Shown one piece after another: positions 8,585-16,018 of a stretch of 64,000 nucleotides of DNA. The stretch comes from JAHJQZ01 sp963675235 (GTDB lineage: Bacteria; Pseudomonadota; Alphaproteobacteria; Rhizobiales; Devosiaceae): assembly GCA_963675235.2 (NCBI GenBank), contig CAXXFU010000004.1, forward strand, positions 434,001 to 498,000, read 5' to 3'. The stretch's first letter is position 1. Each line of letters starts with the position of its first letter. The position numbers and the translations under genes are program-made. The notes beneath the pieces were generated by a model, which was not told where the DNA came from, ran no database searches, and was given only the letters and a program-made list of their open reading frames with translations.

Positions 8585-9396
8585 AGTTCCTCCAACAGCG
8601 CCGGGATCAGGCGCTTCAGCTTTTCCGCTCCCGCCACCGCCATCTGTTTGGTGTGGGTGTGCGAAATCTTCTCCTCCGACAGGCCGGCGCCCATATTGGT
8701 GATCGACGAGCAGGCCCAGACGTTCATGCCGAGCATGCGGGCAAGGATCACCTCCGGCGCGGTCGACATGCCGACGGCATCGGCACCAAGAGTGATCGCC
8801 ATCCTGATTTCCGCCACCGTCTCGAAGGACGGACCGGAATACCACAGATAGACACCCTCGTTCAAAGCGATGCCCAGCTTGCCCGCAACCGCACGCGCCA
8901 TCTGCCGAAGCGCTGGATCATAGGCATCGACCATGTTGACAAAACGACGGTCTGTCGGCTCGCCGATCAGCGGGTTCATGCCGGCATAATTGATGTGATC
9001 GGAAATCATCATCAGATCGCCCGGCCCGGTGCCGGCTTTGAGCGAGCCGGCGGCATTGGTCAGGAACAATGTCTCTGCCCCGAGCTCGGCAAGCGTTTGC
9101 AGCGCCTGGCGCATGGCGGCGGCATTGCCGTGCTCGTAGTAATGCTCGCGCCCGGTCAGAATGGCGACGCGCTTGCCCGACAGCGTGCCGATGATCAGGT
9201 CCTTGCCATGCCCCGAGACGCCCGCGCCGAGATGGGCGGCGCCGGGAAAGCCTTCGAGATCGCGATAGGGAATTGTGATGCGGTCGCTAGCCAGGTCGGC
9301 CAGATCGGACAGCCCGGACCCGAGCACCATCGCGGCGGAAATGCGCGCATCCGAACCGGCGCGGGCCCGGATGACGTTAAGGGCAGCTGTGCTCAT
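8581..9396 (-). CDS. punA: Purine nucleoside phosphorylase (PunA/XapA type)
   Basis: Phosphorolysis of purine (deoxy)nucleosides to free base and (deoxy)ribose-1-phosphate, feeding deoB. At 271 residues it belongs to the trimeric PNP/MTAP family rather than the hexameric DeoD family: it has the phosphate-binding LGSGLS, GREHYYEHG near residue 81, TNAAGSL, and the substrate loop GPSFETVAEIR. The stop overlaps the deoC start by four bases. A dispersed palindrome separates it from the upstream cdd gene. Whether it prefers guanosine/inosine or also takes xanthosine is not evident. Confidence 0.95.
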   Translation of the reverse strand: MSTAALNVIRARAGSDARISAAMVLGSGLSDLADLASDRITIPYRDLEGFPGAAHLGAGVSGHGKDLIIGTLSGKRVAILTGREHYYEHGNAAAMRQALQTLAELGAETLFLTNAAGSLKAGTGPGDLMMISDHINYAGMNPLIGEPTDRRFVNMVDAYDPALRQMARAVAGKLGIALNEGVYLWYSGPSFETVAEIRMAITLGADAVGMSTAPEVILARMLGMNVWACSSITNMGAGLSEEKISHTHTKQMAVAGAEKLKRLIPALLEEL

Positions 9397-9439
9397 GACC
9401 TGTCCTTTGCGCTACGCCGGTCGCGGCCTGAAGCGATGG

Positions 9440-9468
9440 CCTCGTCCTTCGACGAGCTCAGGATGAGG
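9440..9468. repeat. Dispersed palindrome (CCTCGTCC...GGATGAGG type)
   Basis: A 29-base imperfect palindrome, outer arms CCTCGTCC and GGATGAGG around a TTCGACGAGCTCA core. It sits in the 91-base gap between cdd and punA. This exact type of element is, from memory, widespread between genes in alphaproteobacteria. In the transcript it could fold and modulate expression of cdd relative to the downstream genes. Confidence 0.7.
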
Positions 9469-9487
9469 CCCTTGGACGCCGCAACGC

Positions 9488-9907
9488 TCACTTGGCGGCT
9501 CCAAGATTCTCCGGGCCGAACGAATGCGGCAGCAACTCTTCGAGCGTCGTCACCAGCGGTTCGCCGTCGACGCCGTGGCAGATCACCACCGTATCGGGAT
9601 CGGCGAACTCGCGGATACGCTGGCGGCAGGCCCCGCACGGGGTCACCGGCTCGGCTCCTTTGCCGGTGACATAGATGCGCGTGATGCGCCTGGCGCCGGC
9701 ACCGACCATGGCGGCGATGGCCGAAGCTTCGGCACAGTTGCCGACCGGATAGGCGGCGTTCTCGACATTGCAGCCGGCATAGATCCTGCCGTCGTCGGCC
9801 ATCAGCGCCGCTCCGACGGGAAAATGCGAATACGGCACATGCGCGCGGGCGCGCACCCGCTCGGCTGCGTCAAATAGCTGCTTGTCTATCGTGGCTGTGT
9901 CACTCAT
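9488..9907 (-). CDS. cdd: Cytidine deaminase
   Basis: Hydrolytic deamination of (deoxy)cytidine to (deoxy)uridine, which makes cytidine nucleosides accessible to the pyrimidine phosphorylase. The 139-residue homotetrameric-type enzyme has the substrate motif CNVENAAYP, the zinc/catalytic CAE (in NCAEASAI, the Glu being the proton shuttle) and the two zinc Cys in TPCGACRQ. It is the first gene of the minus-strand nucleoside operon; its start faces the BMP transporter gene across a 214-base divergent control region. Confidence 0.97.
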   Translation of the reverse strand: MSDTATIDKQLFDAAERVRARAHVPYSHFPVGAALMADDGRIYAGCNVENAAYPVGNCAEASAIAAMVGAGARRITRIYVTGKGAEPVTPCGACRQRIREFADPDTVVICHGVDGEPLVTTLEELLPHSFGPENLGAAK

Positions 9908-10121
9908 CGGGCGGCCTCCCCCTCAGCAAGGCATCAACGCAATCGCGAACCTCGCACTCCGCAGTAGGCGAACGCAGGAAAGCCGTCAACAACGCCTCCC
10001 GGGGCGATGGTTTTTTCTTGCCGTGCGAATTGATGGCGTGTTTTGTTATCGTAACGCTGCGGGGGAACTTTGGACGCAGCCGCTTCGCATCCGCATTGCC
10101 GGATTCACAGGAGAGATCACC
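9908..10121. promoter_or_regulatory. Divergent control region between cdd operon and nucleoside importer
   Basis: The 214 bases separate two outward-facing operons and must hold promoters for both. The last 110 bases are locally AT-richer, with a T-run at 10011-10017 and a short inverted repeat GTTA-TCG-TAAC at 10045-10055 that could be an operator. I cannot pick a convincing -35/-10 pair. A good ribosome site (AGGAG) precedes the importer gene at 10122. No nucleoside regulator gene is encoded in the window. Confidence 0.5.
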
Positions 10122-11144
10122 ATGAATTTTAAACGAGTTGCCAAGCCCGCTCTTCTTGCAGGCCTGATGGTTCTCGGCTCGGCCGCTTCGGCCCTTGCCT
10201 TTACCGCCTGCCAGGTCACCGATACGGGCGGTATTGATGATAACGGTTTCAACCAGACTGCGTGGAAGGGCGTGGAAGATGCCATGGCTGCCCACGGCAT
10301 TGACGGCCGCTTCCTCGAATCCCAGGCCGAGACCGACTATGCGGCCAATATCAATTCGCTACTCGACGGCTGTGACATCATCGTGACCGTCGGTTTCCTG
10401 ATGGGCGATGCGACCGCGGCCGCCGCGGAAGCCAATCCGGACCAGAAGTTCTCGATCGTCGACTACGCTTATGATCCGACCATTCCGAACGTGCTCGGCC
10501 AGGTCTTCGCCACCGACCAGGCGGCGTTCCTCGCCGGCTATCTCGCTGCCGGCATGACCGAGACCGGCGTCGTCGGCACCTTCGGCGGCATCAACATCCC
10601 GCCGGTGACCATCTTCATGGATGGCTTCGCCTGGGGCGTCGACTACTACAATGAAGTCAAGGGCACGTCCGTCACAGTGCTCGGCTGGGATCCGGACACC
10701 AAGGAAGGCCTGTTCACCAACAACTTCGACAGCCTCGACGACGGCCGCACCTTCGCCCAGAACCTCTATGACGAAGGCGCCGACATCGTTCTGCCGGTTG
10801 CCGGCCCGGTCGGACTTGGCTCCGCCGCGCTCGCTGACGAACTGGGCACCGACGCCCTCAAGATCATCGGCGTCGACGCCGACCAGTATCTGACCAACCC
10901 CGAGAAGAACGGCGTCTACCTGACCTCCATCCTCAAGCAGATGGACGCGACGGTGCAGGCCGCCATCGAAGCGGCCATGGACGGCAGCTTCGCCGGTGGT
11001 GTCACCGTCGGTACGCTCGAGAACGGCGGCGTCGGCCTTGCCCCGTATCACGACATGGACGGCATGGTTCCGGACGAGCTGAAGGGCGAAGTCGAAGCCC
11101 TCAAGGCCTCGATCGTCGCCGGCGACGTCAAGGTCGGCATGTAA
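10122..11144 (+). CDS. BMP-family nucleoside ABC transporter, substrate-binding protein
   Basis: Periplasmic receptor of a nucleoside importer (Med/BMP family, PnrA-like), 340 residues. It has a Sec signal peptide with a basic start (NFKRVAK), a hydrophobic core and an ALA cleavage site about residue 26. The following DTGGIDDNGFNQTAW is the family's N-terminal ligand-binding motif, and GTFGGINIPPVT and GVDADQY are further family stretches. It is not a lipoprotein: no lipobox Cys at the cleavage site. The ATG at 10122 has AGGAGAG upstream. It heads a four-gene importer operon opposite the nucleoside catabolic operon. Confidence 0.95.
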   Translation: MNFKRVAKPALLAGLMVLGSAASALAFTACQVTDTGGIDDNGFNQTAWKGVEDAMAAHGIDGRFLESQAETDYAANINSLLDGCDIIVTVGFLMGDATAAAAEANPDQKFSIVDYAYDPTIPNVLGQVFATDQAAFLAGYLAAGMTETGVVGTFGGINIPPVTIFMDGFAWGVDYYNEVKGTSVTVLGWDPDTKEGLFTNNFDSLDDGRTFAQNLYDEGADIVLPVAGPVGLGSAALADELGTDALKIIGVDADQYLTNPEKNGVYLTSILKQMDATVQAAIEAAMDGSFAGGVTVGTLENGGVGLAPYHDMDGMVPDELKGEVEALKASIVAGDVKVGM

Positions 11145-11163
11145 CCGATCCTCTAGGTCCAAA

Positions 11164-11203
11164 GGCGGCGCCATCTCCTTGCTGGGTGGCGCCGCCGGTT
11201 TTC
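11164..11203 (+). promoter_or_regulatory. Intercistronic hairpin after the binding-protein gene
   Basis: Perfect 10-base stem GGCGGCGCCA (11164-11173) and TGGCGCCGCC (11187-11196) with a 13-base loop, followed by GGTTTTCCC. It lies between the binding-protein gene and the ATPase gene. The short T-run suggests a partial terminator; alternatively it protects the upstream mRNA from 3' decay. Either would raise binding protein above the other subunits. Confidence 0.75.
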
Positions 11204-11229
11204 CCGGCAAGCTCTCAAAGGAGTGCGCG

Positions 11230-12741
11230 TTGGATATCGAGCTCCGCGGCATCACCAAGCGCTTTGGTGAGGTCGTTGCCAATTCGGGCGTGAACCTCAA
11301 CATCAAGGCTGGCGAAGTCCTCGGGCTTCTGGGCGAAAACGGCGCCGGCAAGTCTACCTTGATGAACGTGCTCTCGGGCCTTTACCGCCAGGATGAGGGC
11401 GACATTCTGATCGATGGCAAGCTGGCCCATTTCAATGGCCCCGGCGATTCCATCCGCGCCGGCATCGGCATGGTGCACCAGCACTTCATGCTTGTTCCCG
11501 TCTTCACGGTTGCCGAAAACGTCGTGCTGGGGGTCGAACCGACAGGTCCTCTCGACCATCTCGATCTCAAGAAGGCCAGCGCCCAGGTCCGGGAGATCAA
11601 CGAAACCTATGGCCTCGAGGTCGATCCGGACGCGCTTATCGAAGACCTGCCGGTCGGCATCCAGCAGCGCGTCGAGATCATCAAGGTGCTGTTCCGCTCG
11701 GCCGACGTCCTGATCTTCGACGAGCCGACCGCAGTGCTGACGCCGCAGGAAGTCACCGATTTCTTCAAGATCATCCGTGCGCTGAAGGAGGCCGGCAAGG
11801 CGCTTGTCTTCATCACCCACAAGCTGCACGAGATCATCGAGATTGCCGACCGCATCAGCGTGTTGCGCGCCGGCCAGATCGTCGGCGAATCCATGCCGGG
11901 CGAATTGAACGACCTCGAGCTTGCCGAGCTCATGGTCGGCCGGCCGGTCAGTTTCGACGTCACCAAGAAACCCTACGCCCCCGGCGAGACGCTGCTCGAC
12001 GTCAAGAACCTCACCATTCTGAGGGATGACGATTCCATCGCCGTCGACGACGTCAACTTTGCCATCCGCTCCGGCGAGGTTGTCGGCATCGCCGGCGTCC
12101 AGGGCAATGGTCAGTCCGCGCTCGTCGAAGCGCTGGCCGGCGTTCATCGCGTCGCCGGCGGTTCCATCGTCTTCGAGGGCAAGGACATCACGCACGCTTC
12201 GGCCAGGGACCGGCACAAGATGGGCATTGCCCATATTCCCGAAGACCGTCTTAGGAACGCCGTCGTCGCCGATTTCACCATCGCCGAGAACATGGTGCTC
12301 AACACCTATTACGACGACCGCTACTCCAATGGCGTCACCATGAACTGGGACGCGGTCAATGCGCGCGCCGCCGAATACGCCACTGCCTTCGATGTGCGCA
12401 CGCCGTCGATCTACGAGACGGTGGGGCACCTGTCGGGCGGCAACCAGCAGAAGATGGTCGTGGCCCGAGAACTGTCGCGCGACACCAAGCTGTTGATCGC
12501 CGCGCATCCGACGCGCGGCCTCGATGTCGGCTCGATCGAATATATCCACTCGCGCCTGATGGCAGCGCGCGACGAAGGCGACGGCGTGCTGATCGTCTCA
12601 TCCGAACTCGACGAGGTCATCGCCCTCAGCGACCGGATCCTGGTCATGTTCAAGGGCCGCATCGTCGCCGAATTCGGGGTGGAGGGCCGGCCCGTCAACA
12701 AGAACGATATCGGTCTTGCAATGGCAGGGGCGTCGCTATGA
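11230..12741 (+). CDS. Nucleoside ABC transporter, dual-domain ATPase
   Basis: Cytoplasmic ATPase with two ABC domains in one 503-residue chain, as in sugar and nucleoside importers (RbsA/NupA type). The first domain has Walker A GENGAGKST and Walker B LIFDEPTAVLT. The second has a degenerate Walker A (GVQGNGQS, no Lys), the signature LSGGNQQK and a Walker B with His in place of Glu (IAAHPTRGLD). One intact and one degenerate site is the pattern known for this family. The TTG at 11230 is chosen because AAGGAG ends six bases before it; the upstream TTG at 11179 lies inside the hairpin. The stop overlaps the next gene (ATGA). Confidence 0.95.
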   Translation: MDIELRGITKRFGEVVANSGVNLNIKAGEVLGLLGENGAGKSTLMNVLSGLYRQDEGDILIDGKLAHFNGPGDSIRAGIGMVHQHFMLVPVFTVAENVVLGVEPTGPLDHLDLKKASAQVREINETYGLEVDPDALIEDLPVGIQQRVEIIKVLFRSADVLIFDEPTAVLTPQEVTDFFKIIRALKEAGKALVFITHKLHEIIEIADRISVLRAGQIVGESMPGELNDLELAELMVGRPVSFDVTKKPYAPGETLLDVKNLTILRDDDSIAVDDVNFAIRSGEVVGIAGVQGNGQSALVEALAGVHRVAGGSIVFEGKDITHASARDRHKMGIAHIPEDRLRNAVVADFTIAENMVLNTYYDDRYSNGVTMNWDAVNARAAEYATAFDVRTPSIYETVGHLSGGNQQKMVVARELSRDTKLLIAAHPTRGLDVGSIEYIHSRLMAARDEGDGVLIVSSELDEVIALSDRILVMFKGRIVAEFGVEGRPVNKNDIGLAMAGASL

Positions 12742-13883
12742 GTGAACAGGGACAACAACAGCAGACGCTGACGCGCAATCTGCTTGAAAAGGCCGCCCCG
12801 AGCCGCAGCACCTATGAAGACCTCGTCATCGTGCCGATCTTCGCCATCGTGGCGGCGCTCGTGCTCGGCGCCCTGGTCATGCTGGCCACCAATGTCAGCC
12901 TCGAAACCGTCGGCAGATCCTACCTGGCGCTGCTCGAAGGCTCGGTGGGCTCGCTCAACTCGCTCAGCGAAACGCTGACTGCGGCTACCCCTCTGGTCAT
13001 TGCGGGCCTCGGCGTGGCGCTCGGCTTCCGCGCCGGCTTCTTCAACATCGGAGCGGAAGGCCAGGTGCTGATGGGCGGCATGGCCGCCGTCATCGTCGGC
13101 TTCTCCTTTGCCGGCCTGCCGATGTTCATTCACCTGCCGCTGGCGCTCATGGCCGGCATCCTGGTCGGCGGCATGTATGCCGGCATCGCCGGCTGGCTGA
13201 GGGCGGCGACGGGCGCGCATGAGGTCATCTCGACCATCATGCTTAACCTCATTTCCTATCGTCTCGTCGACTACCTGCTCAAGGTGCCCTTCATCCAGAA
13301 GGCCGGGCGCTCGGACCCGATATCCAACGCCGTGCTCGACAGCGCCACCCTGCCGCGCCTGCTCGAATGGCTCGGACCCAACTTCCGCCTGCATGCCGGC
13401 CTGATCGTCATGCTTCTGATGGTGTGGTTCGTCTATTGGCTGCTGTTCAAGACGACAATCGGTTTCGAATTCCGCGCCAGCGGCGAGAACGCCGATGCCG
13501 CCCGTTTCTCGGGCATGCGTTCGGGCCTGATCGTCGTGACGGTCATGGCGATGGCCGGGGCTCTCGCCGGTCTTGCCGGCGCCAACCAGGTGCTGGGCGT
13601 GCTTGGCCGCGCCTCGCCGGGCTTCTCGGCCGGCATCGGTTTCACCGCCATCTCCGTTGCGCTCTTGGGACGATCACACCCAATAGGTGTCCTTGTCGCC
13701 GGACTGCTGTTCGGCGCGCTCGAGGCCGGTGGACGGCAAATGCAGGTCGATGCCGGCGTCAGCCTCGACCTGATCGCCATCGTCCAGTCGCTCATCATCG
13801 TGTTCATTGCCGCGCCGCTTCTGGTGCGCGCCATCTTTCCGTGGGGTTTCCGCTCCGCCAAGACGGCATCACGCAAGGAGTAG
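12738..13883 (+). CDS. Nucleoside ABC transporter permease 1
   Basis: Inner-membrane permease of the BPD_transp_2 (branched-chain/ribose/nucleoside) family, 381 residues with about nine hydrophobic segments, the first at about residues 30-53. Family landmarks are GLGVALGFRAGFFNIGAEGQ near residue 90, GAHEVISTIMLN and the RSHPIG cytoplasmic loop. The start overlaps the ATPase stop by four bases. It pairs with the following permease to form a heterodimeric pore. The longer N-terminus (about 30 polar residues) is cytoplasmic. Confidence 0.94.
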   Translation: MSEQGQQQQTLTRNLLEKAAPSRSTYEDLVIVPIFAIVAALVLGALVMLATNVSLETVGRSYLALLEGSVGSLNSLSETLTAATPLVIAGLGVALGFRAGFFNIGAEGQVLMGGMAAVIVGFSFAGLPMFIHLPLALMAGILVGGMYAGIAGWLRAATGAHEVISTIMLNLISYRLVDYLLKVPFIQKAGRSDPISNAVLDSATLPRLLEWLGPNFRLHAGLIVMLLMVWFVYWLLFKTTIGFEFRASGENADAARFSGMRSGLIVVTVMAMAGALAGLAGANQVLGVLGRASPGFSAGIGFTAISVALLGRSHPIGVLVAGLLFGALEAGGRQMQVDAGVSLDLIAIVQSLIIVFIAAPLLVRAIFPWGFRSAKTASRKE

Positions 13884-13889
13884 TTGCAA

Positions 13890-15158
13890 ATGAGTGTTGA
13901 AGCAGCGGCAGCGGGCGCACCCCGAAATCTCGACACAGCGGCGCTCAGGCAGTCCAAGATTGCCGGTGTCATCCTCATCTTCCTGGCGCTGATCACCGCG
14001 CTGGTCTTCGCCCAGGTCACCGGCGGCGATGCCGTGTTCCGCCTGTCGCGCCCCAACGATCCGTGGGCCCTGCCCGACCTGGTCGTGCCGGCCGAGCCGT
14101 TCAACTGGATCGCCGCGGCGGTCCTGACCTTCCTCGGCGTCAGGCAATGGCTGTCCAAGACCGGCAAGGGCACGGCGCTGGCCCTCGGGCTCGGCTTCGC
14201 CCTGGTCATCGCCGCCTTCCTGGTCTGGGCCACGGCGGGCAAGGCCTTCTCGATGACCGGCATGCTGCAGGCCACCATGGTCCGCGCCGTGCCGATCGCC
14301 ATGGGCGGATTGACCGGCGTGCTGTGTGAACGCGTGGCCGTGGTCAACATCGGCGTCGAGGGCATGCTGCTCGCCGGCGCCTTCACCGGCGCCCTGGCGG
14401 GCTCGCTGTTCGGCGGCTGGCTCGGCCTGCTGTCGGCAGTCGCGGTCGGCGGCCTGTTCGGCTTCATCCTCGCCGCTCTCGTCGTCACCTATCGGGTCGA
14501 CCAGATCATTGCCGGCGTGGTGATAAACCTGTTCGTACTAGGACTAACATCCTATGTCAGCTCTCAGGTCTTCTCCGAATACCGCTTCCTCAACAACGCC
14601 CCGGTCTTCCGCGCCATCAAGATACCGTTCCTCAGCGATATCCCGGTGATCGGACCGGTGCTGTTCAGCCAGAACATCTTCGTTTACGGCGCGCTGTTCC
14701 TGGTGGCGGTGGCGACTTACTACCTGTTCCACACCAAGCACGGGCTGCATGCCCGGGCCGTCGGCGAACACCCACAGGCCGCCGACACGCTCGGCATCAA
14801 TGTCTATACCGTGCGCTATATCAACGTGACGCTCGGCGGCATGGTCGCCGGTTTCGGCGGCGCCTTCCTGACCCTTGGTCTGGTCGGGCGTTTCGACGAC
14901 AACATGACCAGCGGCCGCGGGTTCATTGGTCTGGCGGCAATGATCTTCGGACGCTGGCACCCGGTCGGGGCGCTGATGGCGGCGCTGATCTTCGGCTTCG
15001 CCGACTCGCTGCAACAGAAAATGGCCCTGCTGCAAACACCGATCCCCTCGGAATTCCTCGCCATGGCGCCCTATATCGCCACGATCGTCGTGGTGGCCGG
15101 CATCGTTGGCAGGGCTCGGGCGCCGGCAGCCGACGGCAAGGCCTATATCAAGGAATAG
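13890..15158 (+). CDS. Nucleoside ABC transporter permease 2
   Basis: Second permease subunit, 422 residues, same family as its upstream neighbour: LCERVAVVNIGVEGMLLAG corresponds to the conserved GxxxNIGxEG stretch, and FGRWHPVG matches the loop of permease 1. Hydrophobic segments run throughout; an extra N-terminal part of about 130 residues carries additional membrane spans. The ATG at 13890 is used because AAGGAG lies nine bases before it; a TTG at 13884 is too close to that site. It is the last gene of the operon, followed by a clear terminator. Confidence 0.93.
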   Translation: MSVEAAAAGAPRNLDTAALRQSKIAGVILIFLALITALVFAQVTGGDAVFRLSRPNDPWALPDLVVPAEPFNWIAAAVLTFLGVRQWLSKTGKGTALALGLGFALVIAAFLVWATAGKAFSMTGMLQATMVRAVPIAMGGLTGVLCERVAVVNIGVEGMLLAGAFTGALAGSLFGGWLGLLSAVAVGGLFGFILAALVVTYRVDQIIAGVVINLFVLGLTSYVSSQVFSEYRFLNNAPVFRAIKIPFLSDIPVIGPVLFSQNIFVYGALFLVAVATYYLFHTKHGLHARAVGEHPQAADTLGINVYTVRYINVTLGGMVAGFGGAFLTLGLVGRFDDNMTSGRGFIGLAAMIFGRWHPVGALMAALIFGFADSLQQKMALLQTPIPSEFLAMAPYIATIVVVAGIVGRARAPAADGKAYIKE

Positions 15159-15185
15159 GCTGAAGCGTTTCGGCGACGAGATCGA

Positions 15186-15209
15186 GGCGGGGCAATGCCC
15201 CGCCTTTTT
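15186..15209 (+). terminator. Rho-independent terminator of the nucleoside importer operon
   Basis: Perfect stem GGCGGGGC (15186-15193) / GCCCCGCC (15197-15204) with a three-base AAT loop and five Ts immediately after. It starts 28 bases after the stop of the last permease gene, on the sense strand of the operon. Confidence 0.92.
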
Positions 15210-15319
15210 CGTCAGTAACGCGTTCGGCAGAACTCACATCCAGTTCTGCGCTCCTGAAACGCGGCTTTTGGCAGCTTGAGCCTGCCCGGTTTTGGCGGAA
15301 ACCTGCCCGATTCCCCATC

Positions 15320-15347
15320 GTCATTCCCGATCTGGGTCAGAAATGAC
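15320..15347. repeat. Degenerate GTCATTCCCG-type palindrome
   Basis: GTCATT at 15320-15325 and AATGAC at 15342-15347 bracket CCCGATCTGGGTCAG, a worn version of the palindrome at the ends of the composite repeats elsewhere in the window. It lies between the plus-strand nucleoside importer and the convergent YnjD-like gene. The rest of the 15210-15388 gap shows nothing else I can name. Confidence 0.55.
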
Positions 15348-15388
15348 GCCGTGATTCACGCGTCCTTGGCAGCGAACAAACGGCCAAT

Positions 15389-16018
15389 CTAAAGAGCCAC
15401 CACCTTGCCGCCTGCCGCTTCGGCGTCGGCTTCGTCATGGGTAACGAGCAGGGTCGGCAGCGAACGGGCGCGGGCGATGTCGAAAACGAATGAGCGTACC
15501 GAGGCGCGCAAGGGCGCATCAAGGCGCGAGAACGGCTCGTCGAGCACCAGCGCCCGCGGCTCGGCGGCAATCACCCGCATCAGCGCCACGCGCGCCTGCT
15601 GCCCCCCGCTCAGGGTCGCCGGATCGCGCTGCCGCAGGTCGGCGAGCCCCACCGGTCCGAGCAGATCGGCAACGCGCCGGCAACGCTCGGCACGCGTGCC
15701 ACCTCTGGGCAGGGCGAATAGGATGTTTTCGGATACCGAGAAGTGCGGAAACAGCAGCGCATCCTGGAACAACATGCCGATGCGGCGCTTTTCCGGCGGC
15801 AATGGGGTGATATCGAGCCCGTCTAGCCGCAGCGCGCCACGAGCCGTGAACCCCGGCGGCGGGAAACCGGCAATGGCCTTGGCAAGGCTCGATTTTCCCG
15901 AGCCGGACGGCCCCATCAGCGTCAACACTTCGCCCGGCGCGATCGACGCATCAAGGCCGGCCAGGCGCGTGCCGCGGCGATGAACCTCGAAGCCCTCGAT
16001 AACCAATCCCTTGCTCAT
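15389..16018 (-). CDS. ynjD: ABC transporter ATP-binding protein, YnjD-like
   Basis: ATPase subunit of a three-component importer, 209 residues, one ABC domain: Walker A GPSGSGKSS near residue 36, signature LSGGQQARVA, Walker B LVLDEPFSRLD and the switch His in LVTHDE. The ATG at 16018 overlaps the permease stop by four bases (ATGA). The frame stays open far upstream inside the permease gene, but that is a shadow. The set (binding protein, one fused permease, ATPase) matches E. coli YnjBCD, whose substrate is not established. Thiamine (ThiBPQ) and iron importers share the layout, so the substrate is open. Confidence 0.85.
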   Translation of the reverse strand: MSKGLVIEGFEVHRRGTRLAGLDASIAPGEVLTLMGPSGSGKSSLAKAIAGFPPPGFTARGALRLDGLDITPLPPEKRRIGMLFQDALLFPHFSVSENILFALPRGGTRAERCRRVADLLGPVGLADLRQRDPATLSGGQQARVALMRVIAAEPRALVLDEPFSRLDAPLRASVRSFVFDIARARSLPTLLVTHDEADAEAAGGKVVAL

